Assembly: GCF_001894985.1 (NCBI RefSeq)
Contig: NZ_BCXG01000014.1
Location: forward strand, 62,001 to 126,000
From: Rhodococcus tukisamuensis NBRC 100609
GTDB lineage: Bacteria > Actinomycetota > Actinomycetes > Mycobacteriales > Mycobacteriaceae
Direction of reading: 5' to 3'
Length of the DNA: 64,000 bases
Shown: piece after piece, positions 1-7,380 of the stretch
How positions within the stretch are numbered: position 1 is the first letter of the stretch
Layout: each line of letters starts with the position of its first letter
Translations under genes and position numbers: made by a program
The notes under the pieces: model-generated
What the model was told of the DNA's origin: nothing
The model's database searches: none
Seen by the model: only the letters and a program-made list of their open reading frames with translations

Positions 1-315
1 CCGGGTCTGGTTGCCGATGTCGGCCGGATCCGAGTCGAACCACCGGACAAACTGCGCCGCAACGGCGTCCAGCCCCTCTCCGCGGCCGATGTCCGCGCCG
101 GTGGCGGCAACCTCGGCGATGGCGAGCGCCATGGAGGTGTCGTCGGTCCACTCCCCCGGCGCCCAGTCGAACGGGCCGCCGCCGATCATCTCGATCGCCG
201 CGCCGGCATCCGGGTGGGTGAACTCGTACCCGGCCCCGAGCGCGTCACCGGCGGCGGTGGCGAGCAGCACCCCCGCCGCACGATCGCCCTGCTGCGTCGA
301 CAACTTCACGTTCAT
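1..315 (-). CDS. ADP-ribosylglycohydrolase (DraG-like), N-terminal part, cut by window edge
   Basis: The first 105 codons of a protein that runs off the left edge. It opens with the family's glycine-rich helix (AGVLLATAAGDALGAGYEF, about residues 14-32) and has the metal-binding motif GEWTDDTSMALA at about 54-65, where the Thr-Asp-Asp ligates the two magnesium ions of ADP-ribosylhydrolases. Such enzymes remove ADP-ribose from proteins or small molecules. It is divergent from an NrtR-type regulator whose ligand in characterised members is ADP-ribose, so the pair probably belongs to NAD or ADP-ribose turnover. The start is ATG at 313-315 (minus strand), preceded by a GGGGACC stretch. The substrate cannot be told from this fragment. 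Confidence 0.85.
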   Translation of the reverse strand, partial: MNVKLSTQQGDRAAGVLLATAAGDALGAGYEFTHPDAGAAIEMIGGGPFDWAPGEWTDDTSMALAIAEVAATGADIGRGEGLDAVAAQFVRWFDSDPADIGNQTR

Positions 316-336
316 GAGGTCCCCTTTGATCAACTG

Positions 337-360
337 TGATCTAACAATAGATCATTATTG
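337..360. promoter_or_regulatory. Palindromic operator candidate for the NrtR-type regulator
   Basis: Two overlapping inverted repeats lie in the AT-rich gap between the divergent genes: TGATCTA-ACAA-TAGATCA (337-354, perfect 7-bp arms) and CAATA-N6-TATTG (345-360). A shorter palindrome TTGATCAA is at 326-333. They cover the expected -35 zone of the promoter at 364-369, so a bound protein would block the regulator gene and probably the divergent gene. Assigning them to the adjacent regulator is inference from position. Confidence 0.55.
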
Positions 361-363
361 AGA

Positions 364-369
364 TAAGAT
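364..369 (+). promoter_or_regulatory. -10 box of a leaderless promoter for the NrtR-type gene
   Basis: TAAGAT is followed by exactly six bases and then the GTG start at 376. This spacing puts transcription initiation at or next to the start codon, and no Shine-Dalgarno sequence lies between. That fits leaderless translation, which is common in Corynebacteriales. Confidence 0.5.
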
Positions 370-375
370 GCAACG

Positions 376-1056
376 GTGACCGAATCGACAGTACCGAGCG
401 GCAAGTCCCTGGAGGACTACCCACGCCCGTCGGTGGCGGTGGATGTCGCCGTGCTGACCTACTCCTCCGGTGCACTGCAGGTACTCGTCGTCGAGCACCG
501 CCTCGGCTCGCTGGCACTGCCCGGCACGTTCCTGCACGAGCGCGAACTGCTCACCGACGCCGCCGAACGCGCGCTGCGAGACAAGGCCGCACTGCCGGGC
601 ACACAGTTCCACCAGTTGGCCATGTTCGACGATCCCACCCGGGACGACCGCGGCTGGGTGCTGTCGATGGCGCACGCCACCGCCATCCCGACCGGCGACC
701 TTCCCGCCGACGCCACCCTCGTCCCGATTCAGCACGGGAGGGTCACCCAGAGCCTGGCGTTCGACCACGCCGACATGGTGGGCCTGGCCGTCGAGGACCT
801 GCGGGAGCGATACGCGGCACAGGTCGATCCGGCCGGACTGCTGGGCGAGACGTTCACGGTGCTCGAGCTGCGCCAACTCTACGAGGCCGTGTTCGACCGG
901 GAACTGCAGAAGGACTCGTTCCGGCGGCACGTCAGCAAGGCGCTCGAGAACACCGGGGAGTGGTCGAACCCCGGCAACGGTCGCCCGGCCGAGATCTTCC
1001 GCCGCCGCGGCGACGCCGCCCTGCCCGCCCAGGCCGCGGTGCTGTTCGCCGGCTGA
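376..1056 (+). CDS. NrtR-family Nudix-related transcriptional regulator
   Basis: A 226-residue protein with an N-terminal Nudix-fold domain (about 18-150) and a C-terminal winged helix (about 155-226, with FTVLELRQLYEAVF and FRRHVSKALE helices). The Nudix box around residues 50-72 (GTFLHERELLTDAAERAL) lacks the REUxEE acidic cluster needed for hydrolysis, as in NrtR proteins that sense ADP-ribose instead of cutting it. Family members repress NAD biosynthesis or salvage genes and release DNA on binding ADP-ribose. No NAD gene is adjacent; the divergent neighbour is an ADP-ribosylglycohydrolase. The GTG start is chosen because a -10 box lies six bases upstream. Confidence 0.8.
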   Translation: MTESTVPSGKSLEDYPRPSVAVDVAVLTYSSGALQVLVVEHRLGSLALPGTFLHERELLTDAAERALRDKAALPGTQFHQLAMFDDPTRDDRGWVLSMAHATAIPTGDLPADATLVPIQHGRVTQSLAFDHADMVGLAVEDLRERYAAQVDPAGLLGETFTVLELRQLYEAVFDRELQKDSFRRHVSKALENTGEWSNPGNGRPAEIFRRRGDAALPAQAAVLFAG

Positions 1057-1449
1057 GCCCGCCCCTGCCCGCCCCCAGGGGACACCACCGAAGGGCGGGC
1101 GATTTAATTCAGATCCAAAAGAACGACTCCGAGATATTTCCACGGCTATTGAAGATAAGTTATTTCCGATCCAGAAAGATCTCTCGGCAATTTAAGGACA
1201 TATCTCCGGGTCGCTTCAAATTCGCCCTTAATTTCAAAAAGAATTCCCGCACAAGGCTCGATGACCTGCGGTGACGACGACGATCCGACCACTCCGAGAG
1301 ATTCTCGAGAAACGGTTGACGCGGGGCTCTCCGTTGCTCTAACGTCGTGCCAGCGAACACGGAGCGCACGCCGAACAACGCAAGTCTGGCCAATTACGAA
1401 TTTCCATCAGGCCATATCTCTGTCGATTTCACAGTGAATGGGAGTGATC
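1057..1449. other. 393-bp AT-rich gap with a promoter for the next gene
   Basis: No convincing gene was found. Positions about 1101-1255 are clearly AT-richer than the surroundings. TTGACG at 1316-1321 and CTAACG at 1339-1344, with a 17-bp spacer, form a reasonable sigma-A type promoter, preceded by the 10-bp palindrome TTCTCGAGAA (1302-1311). Initiation near 1350 would leave an untranslated leader of about 100 bases before the gene at 1450. Confidence 0.4.
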
Positions 1450-2283
1450 ATGAACGACCCCCTGACCCAGTCCGGAACCGAACTCTACGACGCGATCGTC
1501 GACGAGATGCCGGACGAGGAATTCACCGACGACTACCCGGCCGAGGCACTGCTCGTCGTGGCCCACGGCATCAAGCGAATCCTGTGCTCGGGCCTCACCG
1601 AGGTGGTCCTCAACGAGCGCGACCACATCATGCCGTCCGACCCGAACTGGTTCTCCGGCAACAGCTTCGCGATGACCGTCGCCATCGGGCAGTACCGACG
1701 TCTGATCGACGAGTCCATCGCCGTCGCAGCGCTGATGAAGCTCGGCTGCGGCGACTCGGCCTGGCACGTCCTCGGGGGCATGAGCGGGCAACTGGTCAAC
1801 CTGGCTCTCTCCGAACTCAACCCGGATTGGGCCATCGCCAGGGCAAAGATCGCGATCGGCTCGTCGACGGAGGCGGCCGCGTTCGGGCACCGCAGGGACT
1901 GCCGGATCAACCTGCCGGACCTGCAACTCGAACTCGCCCTCCTGGGCCTCGAGAGCCCGGGGCCACCCGAGAACGAGCCGAAGAGCGAGGCCCTGTCCCA
2001 GGCGCTCGTGGCGATCCACCTCGGGAGAGACGCAGCCGTGCAGGCACTTCCGCCGCAGGACCTCGACCCGCGTTTCGCAGGGCACGCGGAACCCGACGAG
2101 ACCTCACAGCTGCTGTGGCACACGACGGCCGACGTCCTGCTCCTGGCCACCGAACTGCTCGAGAAGGTGATGCGCGAACTCTGCGCGGACGACATCTACT
2201 GGCAGGGCATCACGGCGGGGCTGCAGACCGCCATCGCCGACATCAGCCCTGGACAGGGTCAGCCCCAGACTGACGCGGCCTGA
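1450..2283 (+). CDS. Protein of unknown function (277 aa)
   Basis: I do not recognise this protein. It is acidic and soluble, with no signal peptide or membrane segment and no cysteine cluster. The N-terminal part (about 1-160) looks helical (TELYDAIVDEMPDEEF, ALLVVAHGIKRIL). A conserved-looking patch FGHRRDCRINLPDLQLELALLG sits near 140-160, and the C-terminal helix (VLLLATELLEKVMREL) is amphipathic. ATG at 1450 is preferred over ATG at 1438 because GGGAG (1440-1444) stands five bases before it. It has its own promoter and AT-rich leader and lies next to another unknown gene, so it may be accessory DNA. Codon usage is ordinary for a high-GC host. Confidence 0.7.
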   Translation: MNDPLTQSGTELYDAIVDEMPDEEFTDDYPAEALLVVAHGIKRILCSGLTEVVLNERDHIMPSDPNWFSGNSFAMTVAIGQYRRLIDESIAVAALMKLGCGDSAWHVLGGMSGQLVNLALSELNPDWAIARAKIAIGSSTEAAAFGHRRDCRINLPDLQLELALLGLESPGPPENEPKSEALSQALVAIHLGRDAAVQALPPQDLDPRFAGHAEPDETSQLLWHTTADVLLLATELLEKVMRELCADDIYWQGITAGLQTAIADISPGQGQPQTDAA

Positions 2284-2358
2284 CCACCGGTCCGCAGTAC
2301 CCAACGCACACCAGCACCACAATCCACCACACTCTCAGCCCGCACCGAAAGGCACACC

Positions 2359-2952
2359 ATGACCCTCGCGCACGGCAACAGCCAGTCCACCCACAGCCTG
2401 CTCGGCAAGGGCCGCAGCGCCGTCCGGCCCGCCGGCGCCCGGTGCGGCCGGCCGGCCGGCCCGTGTTCGGCCGCCGTCGAGACCGCCCGCCAGAGTCTCG
2501 GCGGCCGGGTCCTGATCCACCCCGACGCCTGCCGCGGCATGCGTGACCTGGACTCCGCCCCGCAATCTGCGGCCTGGGGCAAGGCAATCGTGCGTGGTCT
2601 CACCGCACTCGGCGCCTATGCGGTTTCCGCGGAGGCGGGCTTCGCGGGCGGATTCTTCCAGTGGTGCAAGACCTCCGGCCACCCGCAGTCCTGGCCCGCC
2701 ACCCCGAAGAAGCTGGCGATGCGCGAGTCCGAGACCGTGATGAACAGCCCGAAGCTCTACCGTTCCCGGATCCTGCCCGTCGCCACCGAGGTGGACGCGT
2801 CGGGTGCGATCCTGATGCAGGCCCACCTGAAGATCGCCGAGGGCGGCGGTGACCTCGCCCCACGCATCTACTTCACCGTCGACCCGCGCACCACGGCCGT
2901 GCACGTCGGCTTCGTCGGCCCGCACAAGCACATGCGCAACACCCGATCGTGA
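2359..2952 (+). CDS. Protein of unknown function (197 aa)
   Basis: Not recognised. The N-terminus is low-complexity and basic (residues 1-45, rich in Gly, Ala, Arg and Pro). The rest seems folded, with a FAGGFFQWCKTSG segment near 93-105 and a C-terminal strand-rich stretch ending in IYFTVDPRTTAVHVGFVGPH. That ending looks like a small beta domain, possibly nucleic-acid related, but I cannot place it in a family. GAAAGG lies about six bases before the ATG. It follows the 277-aa gene by 75 bp on the same strand, so the two may be co-transcribed. Confidence 0.65.
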   Translation: MTLAHGNSQSTHSLLGKGRSAVRPAGARCGRPAGPCSAAVETARQSLGGRVLIHPDACRGMRDLDSAPQSAAWGKAIVRGLTALGAYAVSAEAGFAGGFFQWCKTSGHPQSWPATPKKLAMRESETVMNSPKLYRSRILPVATEVDASGAILMQAHLKIAEGGGDLAPRIYFTVDPRTTAVHVGFVGPHKHMRNTRS

Positions 2953-3037
2953 CGCCCGGTGCCGGCCGAAGGGCCACACCGAACCGGCAACCTGGCCCCG
3001 GGCTCCACCGGACACGACGCCCTCGCCGCGGCTCGAG

Positions 3038-3118
3038 AACGTACGACTCGCTCGATCCGTACGGATTCGGCGTGTCGTACGTTTTCCGCGTTTCGTACTT
3101 TTCGGCGTGTCGTACGTT
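3038..3118. repeat. CGTACG repeat cluster between convergent genes
   Basis: TTCGGCGTGTCGTACGTT occurs twice (3066-3083 and 3101-3118), 35 bp apart. Its end GTCGTACGTT is also present inverted as AACGTACGAC at 3038-3047, and a 12-bp perfect palindrome ATCCGTACGGAT lies between (3055-3066). The inverted arms 3038-3047 and 3074-3083, followed by TTTT, could form a terminator for the upstream gene. Repeat number and symmetry would also suit a protein-binding array. Confidence 0.6.
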
Positions 3119-3168
3119 CTGGATTTCGACCGAACTGTCGTGTCCGGCGGCGCGGGCACCACGCCCGC

Positions 3169-3792
3169 TCACCCGACGATCACCACGTGCAGGTTCCGCG
3201 GGCCGTGCACCCCCTCGACCCGTTCGAGTTCGATGTCCGAGGTCGCCGACGGCCCGCTGATCATGGTGGTCGGGCGCTCAGGCACCAGCCGCGCCAACGC
3301 CTCCGGCACCCCTACCTCGACGCTCACCAGGGCAACCACGCACACGTGCACGTCCGGCACCAGGGTCAGCGCCCGCCGGCCCTGATCGGGGCTGCCGTCG
3401 AGGAAGATGGTCCCGGTCTCCGCGCACGTCACCGTCGAGGACGTCACCACGGCGTCGAGCGTCGACAGCTCCGGCGCCGGCACGTCCGCCGAGTCCACCA
3501 CCACCTCGCCACCGAACGAGGCCAGCCACGACTCGTCCAGTCCCGCAGGCACTCCCACCCGCGTCGCGCCGAGTTCGGTGAGCACCCCGGCCAGCACGGA
3601 CGCCAACTCCCCCGCCTCGCACGTGTGGACCTGCGCCTTGTAGTCGACGAGCCGGTCCACCAACAGGGACCGGCGCTGCTCGTCGGGCATGGTCCGGCCG
3701 GTCCGGTACCCGCGCGGGATCTCCAGCGCCGCCGGCGGCGCCAACGTCAACGCGTCCCGCACCCGCGCCAGCATCACCTCCCGTGAACTCAC
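3169..3792 (-). CDS. lutC: LutC, lactate utilisation protein C
   Basis: A 207-residue LutC/YkgG-domain protein, third member of the LutABC complex that oxidises L-lactate to pyruvate in the cytoplasm. Recognisable parts are the N-terminal helix with SSREVMLARVRDAL, the central AGVLTELGATRVGVPAGL, the conserved VTSSTVTCAETGTIFLDGS (about 115-133), and the ending HGPRNLHVVIVG. The GTG start at 3790-3792 overlaps the lutB stop as GTGA, indicating translational coupling. Longer reading frames upstream are the lutB coding region in another frame. Confidence 0.9.
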   Translation of the reverse strand: MSSREVMLARVRDALTLAPPAALEIPRGYRTGRTMPDEQRRSLLVDRLVDYKAQVHTCEAGELASVLAGVLTELGATRVGVPAGLDESWLASFGGEVVVDSADVPAPELSTLDAVVTSSTVTCAETGTIFLDGSPDQGRRALTLVPDVHVCVVALVSVEVGVPEALARLVPERPTTMISGPSATSDIELERVEGVHGPRNLHVVIVG

Positions 3793-5303
3793 GACCGCCC
3801 CTCCCGTCGCGCGGCATCGATCTCCGCACGCCCCTCCGCCGAGTCCCACCACTGCCGGAAGGTCTGCTTCGGCGGCGCCGGGATGTCGCGGGCGGCGGTC
3901 CACCCGCGCAGCGGCGGCGGCAGGGTGGAGATCCTGCCCTTCTTCCCCGCCAGCAGCCGCCCCAGGCCGGCGGCCTTCTGCGCCGCGGTGAACCGCCGGG
4001 CCTTCGTCATCGCGTAGGACGCGGCCTTCATCGCGGCGGCCTCGACGCCGAAACCCGACTGCTCCACCTTCTGGTGCCGCAACTCCACCAGCATCGACGG
4101 GATGTCGATCTTGACCGGGCAGGCGTCGAAGCACGCCCCGCACAGGCTCGACGCGAACGGCAGCGTCGAGTTCGGGTCGTCGGCGCCGTCCATCCCGGCG
4201 AGCTGCGGGGTGAGCACCGCGCCGATCGGACCGGGATAGGTGGAGCCGTAGGCGTGCCCGCCGGTGCGCTCGTAGACCGGGCACACGTTCAGGCACGCAG
4301 AGCAGCGGATGCAGTGCAGCGCGGCGCGGCCCACCCGGTCCGCGAGCGCGGCGGTGCGGCCGTTGTCGAGGAGCACCAGGTGGAAGGACTGCGGTCCGTC
4401 GCCGGAGCTCACGCCGGTCCACAGCGACGTGTACGGGTTCATCCGCTCCCCCGTCGACGAGCGCGGCAGCAACTGGAGGAACACCTCGAGATCCCGGTAC
4501 TCCGGAACCACCTTCTCGATGCCCATCACCGTGATCAGGGTCCGCGGCAGCGTCAGGCACATCCGGCCGTTGCCCTCCGACTCGACCACGCCGAGGGTGC
4601 CGGTCTCGGCGATCCCGAAGTTGGCCCCGGAGATCGCCACCGGAACTGTCATGAACTTGTGCCGCAGGAACTTCCGGGCGGCGGCCGCGAGGTGCGCCGG
4701 GTCGTCGTCGAGGTCCGGGTCCACGTCGGCCATCTCGCGCAGGAAGATCTCGCGGATCTCGGCGCGGTTCCGGTGGATCGCCGGCACCAGGATGTGCGAG
4801 GGCTTGTCGTGGCCGAGCTGCACGATCAGCTCCGCCAGGTCCGTCTCGTACGCGCGGATGCCGCGGGCCTCGAGGTGCTCGTTGAGCGCGATCTCCTGCG
4901 TCGCCATCGACTTGACCTTGATCACCTCGTCGGAGCCGGTCGCACGCACCAGCCGGGTGACGATGTCGTTGGCCTCGTCCGCGTCGGCGGCCCAGTGCAC
5001 GACGCCGCCGCGCGCGATCACCGCCGCCTCGAGTTGCTCGAGCAGCTCCGGCAGCCGGTTCATCACGTCGGTCTTGATCGCGGATCCCGCGTCCCGCAAC
5101 GCCTCCCAGTCCGGCAGCTCCCCGGTGACCGCGAGACGTTTGGCGCGGATCGTGTGGGTGGCCTTGCCGAGATTGCGGCGCAGCTGCGCGTTGGCCAGCT
5201 CGTGGTGCGCGGCGGCCGGGAACGACTCGGTGCCGCGCAGGAACCCGGCGCCCCTCGGAGCGCGGGGCGGGAACGGCGGCAGCCCGAGTGCGACACCCCT
5301 CAT
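3789..5303 (-). CDS. lutB: LutB, iron-sulfur protein of lactate oxidation
   Basis: A 504-residue protein with an N-terminal LUD domain and a C-terminal ferredoxin region. Cluster cysteines are visible in CIRCSACLNVCPV (Cys331, 334, 337, 341) and CGACFDACPVKID (Cys388, 391, 395), enough for two 4Fe-4S centres that carry electrons from lactate. The start ATG at 5301-5303 overlaps the lutA stop (ATGA), and its stop overlaps the lutC start. Length and motif order match the family. It works with LutA and LutC at the membrane-quinone interface. Confidence 0.92.
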   Translation of the reverse strand: MRGVALGLPPFPPRAPRGAGFLRGTESFPAAAHHELANAQLRRNLGKATHTIRAKRLAVTGELPDWEALRDAGSAIKTDVMNRLPELLEQLEAAVIARGGVVHWAADADEANDIVTRLVRATGSDEVIKVKSMATQEIALNEHLEARGIRAYETDLAELIVQLGHDKPSHILVPAIHRNRAEIREIFLREMADVDPDLDDDPAHLAAAARKFLRHKFMTVPVAISGANFGIAETGTLGVVESEGNGRMCLTLPRTLITVMGIEKVVPEYRDLEVFLQLLPRSSTGERMNPYTSLWTGVSSGDGPQSFHLVLLDNGRTAALADRVGRAALHCIRCSACLNVCPVYERTGGHAYGSTYPGPIGAVLTPQLAGMDGADDPNSTLPFASSLCGACFDACPVKIDIPSMLVELRHQKVEQSGFGVEAAAMKAASYAMTKARRFTAAQKAAGLGRLLAGKKGRISTLPPPLRGWTAARDIPAPPKQTFRQWWDSAEGRAEIDAARREGRS

Positions 5304-6046
5304 GCCGTCACCGGCCCTACCGACGCCAGGATCTCCGCGAGGTGCACCGTCCTGGTCCCCATCTGCAGCCGGGACATGCCGCCACCGATGTGCATCAGGC
5401 ACGACGAGTCACTGGCGCAACAGAACTCGGCGCCGGTGGCCGCGACGTTGCGAATCTTGTCGCCCAGCATCGCCGTCGACGTCTCCGCGTTCTTGATCGC
5501 GAAAGTGCCGCCGAACCCGCAGCACACGTCGGCCTCCGGCAGCTCGACGAGGTCGATCTCGCGGACCGCCCGGAGCAGGCGCAGCGGCTTGTCGCCGACC
5601 CTCAGCAGCCGCAGCGAGTGGCAGGTGGGGTGGTAGGTGACCCGGTGTGGGTAGTGGGCGCCGACGTCGGTCACCTCCAGCACGTCGATCAGCAACTCGG
5701 AGAGCTCGAAGGTCTTGGCCTTTACTGTCTCGACCCGCTCGCACAGGCCGACGCTGCCGTAGCGCTCGGCGACGATCTGGTGCTGGTGGCGCACCGACCC
5801 CACGCAGGAACCGGACGGGGCGACGATGGCGTCGACGGAACTGTCGCCGAAGTTCTCGGCGTAGTTCTCCACCAGCGGGAGCGCGTCGGGCTGGTAACCG
5901 GTGTTGACGTGCATCTGCCCGCAGCAGGTCTGTCCCGGCGGGAACACCACCTCGTGTCCGAGGCGGGTGAGCAGCAGGGCTGTGGCCTTGGCCGCGTCCG
6001 GGAACAGCGTGTCCCCGATGCAGGTGGCGAACAGCGCGATTCGCAT
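5300..6046 (-). CDS. lutA: LutA, CCG-domain subunit of lactate oxidation
   Basis: A 248-residue protein with two cysteine-rich CCG domains: GQTCCGQMHVNTGY (about 42-55) and DVCCGFGGTFAIKN (about 178-191), each followed by a late Cys, as in GlpC/HdrB-type subunits that bind noncubane Fe-S clusters. It opens the lutABC operon. The ATG at 6044-6046 has GGAG about seven bases upstream, and a possible -10 TACTGT lies about 40 bases upstream. No lactate permease or LutR-like regulator is adjacent. Confidence 0.9.
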   Translation of the reverse strand: MRIALFATCIGDTLFPDAAKATALLLTRLGHEVVFPPGQTCCGQMHVNTGYQPDALPLVENYAENFGDSSVDAIVAPSGSCVGSVRHQHQIVAERYGSVGLCERVETVKAKTFELSELLIDVLEVTDVGAHYPHRVTYHPTCHSLRLLRVGDKPLRLLRAVREIDLVELPEADVCCGFGGTFAIKNAETSTAMLGDKIRNVAATGAEFCCASDSSCLMHIGGGMSRLQMGTRTVHLAEILASVGPVTA

Positions 6047-6239
6047 GCGGTACTCCGGAGTCGTGGGGTGACTTCCGCCCACAGTAGAACCGCCGCCCGC
6101 CGTCGTGCAGGCCGACGCGGCGAGCGGGCCCGAGTCCAGCAAGTTCCCGCGACGCGGGACCCCGCCTCCCACCGCCGCGCCGGAGAGGTCATGATGACGG
6201 AAAGGGTTAGCGATATTAACTAGTCACGAGGTACCTCAG

Positions 6240-7241
6240 ATGAGCGAAGCGACGGCCATCGGCGATGGCATCTTCCAGATTCCTGTTCCCATGTCCCACA
6301 ATCCTCTGGGCAACACCCTCGTCTACGCGATGGAGTCGCCCGGAGGGCTGGTCCTGGTGGACACCGGCTGGGGCGACGACGAGGGCTGGCAGGGCCTGAC
6401 CTCCGGCCTCGAGTCGATCGGGCACTCGGTCTCCGAGGTGGAGGGCGTGGTGCTCACCCACTTCCACCCCGACCACACCGGCCTGTGCGGGCGGGTCCGG
6501 GAGGCGTCCGGCGCGTGGATCGCCATGCACGAGTCCGACCACGACATGTTCGAGAAGATGTCGGAGGGACGCGGTCAGGAGTGGATGGACTACCAGCTGG
6601 CGAACCTGGCCCGCGCCGGCGCGGAACCCGAGGACCTCGCCGCGTTCGAGAAGGCATCGGACGCCAACGCACCGGTCGGCCCCGACGCCGCCCCCGACCG
6701 CAAGCTCGAGGACGGTGAGCTCATCGCGCTGACCGGCCGCGACCTCCGCGCGGTGTTCACCCCCGGTCACACGCCGGGCCACGTGTGCTTCTACCTCGAG
6801 GACGCCGACGTGATGTTCACCGGCGACCACGTGCTGCAGAAGACCACCCCGCACGTCGGGAACTTCGTCTACCCGCTCGAGGAGCGGGACGGCCTCGCCG
6901 AGTTCCTGGACTCGCTGCGACGCGTCCAGTCGATGGACGTCACCCGCGGCCTGGGCGCGCACGGCCGGCCGATCGACGACGTCGCGGGCCGCGCGGTGGA
7001 GCTGATCGAGCACCACGAGGAGCGGCTCGACCACCTGTACGAGGCGTTCGCCGACGACCAGATCACCGTGTGGGAGGTGGCCCAGCGGATGAAGTGGTAC
7101 CGGCCGTGGACGGACTTCCACCCGATGGCCAAGGGCATGGCGCTGTCCGAGGCGGCCGCGCACCTGCGGCACCTGGTGACCCGCGAGCAGGTCGCGCAGG
7201 TGCCGGGCACCGAGCCCGCGCTGTTCGTCGCGCGGCGGTAG
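6240..7241 (+). CDS. Metallo-beta-lactamase-fold hydrolase
   Basis: A 333-residue single-domain MBL-fold enzyme. The zinc motif HFHPDH is at residues 74-79, with further ligands in TPGHTPGHV (about 177-185), FTGDH (about 199-203) and LGAHGRPID (about 239-247). The C-terminal 60 residues form the helical substrate lid typical of glyoxalase-II-like or thioesterase-like members. GAGG about eight bases ahead supports the ATG. It is divergent from lutA and is followed by an aldehyde dehydrogenase, so a role in cleaving a thioester or lactone of the same pathway is possible. The substrate is unknown. The upstream gap holds GTTA-N7-TAAC (6206-6220), a weak operator candidate. Confidence 0.85.
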   Translation: MSEATAIGDGIFQIPVPMSHNPLGNTLVYAMESPGGLVLVDTGWGDDEGWQGLTSGLESIGHSVSEVEGVVLTHFHPDHTGLCGRVREASGAWIAMHESDHDMFEKMSEGRGQEWMDYQLANLARAGAEPEDLAAFEKASDANAPVGPDAAPDRKLEDGELIALTGRDLRAVFTPGHTPGHVCFYLEDADVMFTGDHVLQKTTPHVGNFVYPLEERDGLAEFLDSLRRVQSMDVTRGLGAHGRPIDDVAGRAVELIEHHEERLDHLYEAFADDQITVWEVAQRMKWYRPWTDFHPMAKGMALSEAAAHLRHLVTREQVAQVPGTEPALFVARR

Positions 7242-7302
7242 CCGCTGCGCCGATCCATGGCGCATCACTGCCAAAGCGACGAAGATCGGAACTGTAGGTC
7301 CT

Positions 7303-7361
7303 TCGAGGGCGTGGTCGTCCACGCCCTCGACCGGACGGACGTCCCTCGGAGGCTTCCGTCC
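7303..7361 (+). terminator. Two consecutive hairpins between the MBL and aldehyde dehydrogenase genes
   Basis: TCGAGGGCGTGG (7303-7314), loop TCGT, CCACGCCCTCGA (7319-7330) is a perfect 12-bp stem. It is followed by GGACGGA (7333-7339) pairing with TCCGTCC (7355-7361). The first may terminate the MBL transcript, although no T-run follows. Together they could also be a folded leader just ahead of the aldehyde dehydrogenase ribosome-binding site (AGGAG near 7370). Confidence 0.5.
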
Positions 7362-7380
7362 CCGGAGACAGGAGTCCGCA

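Noticed and set aside
3038-3118. CRISPR-like array
   Set aside because: Only two direct repeats, a short spacer and no cas genes.
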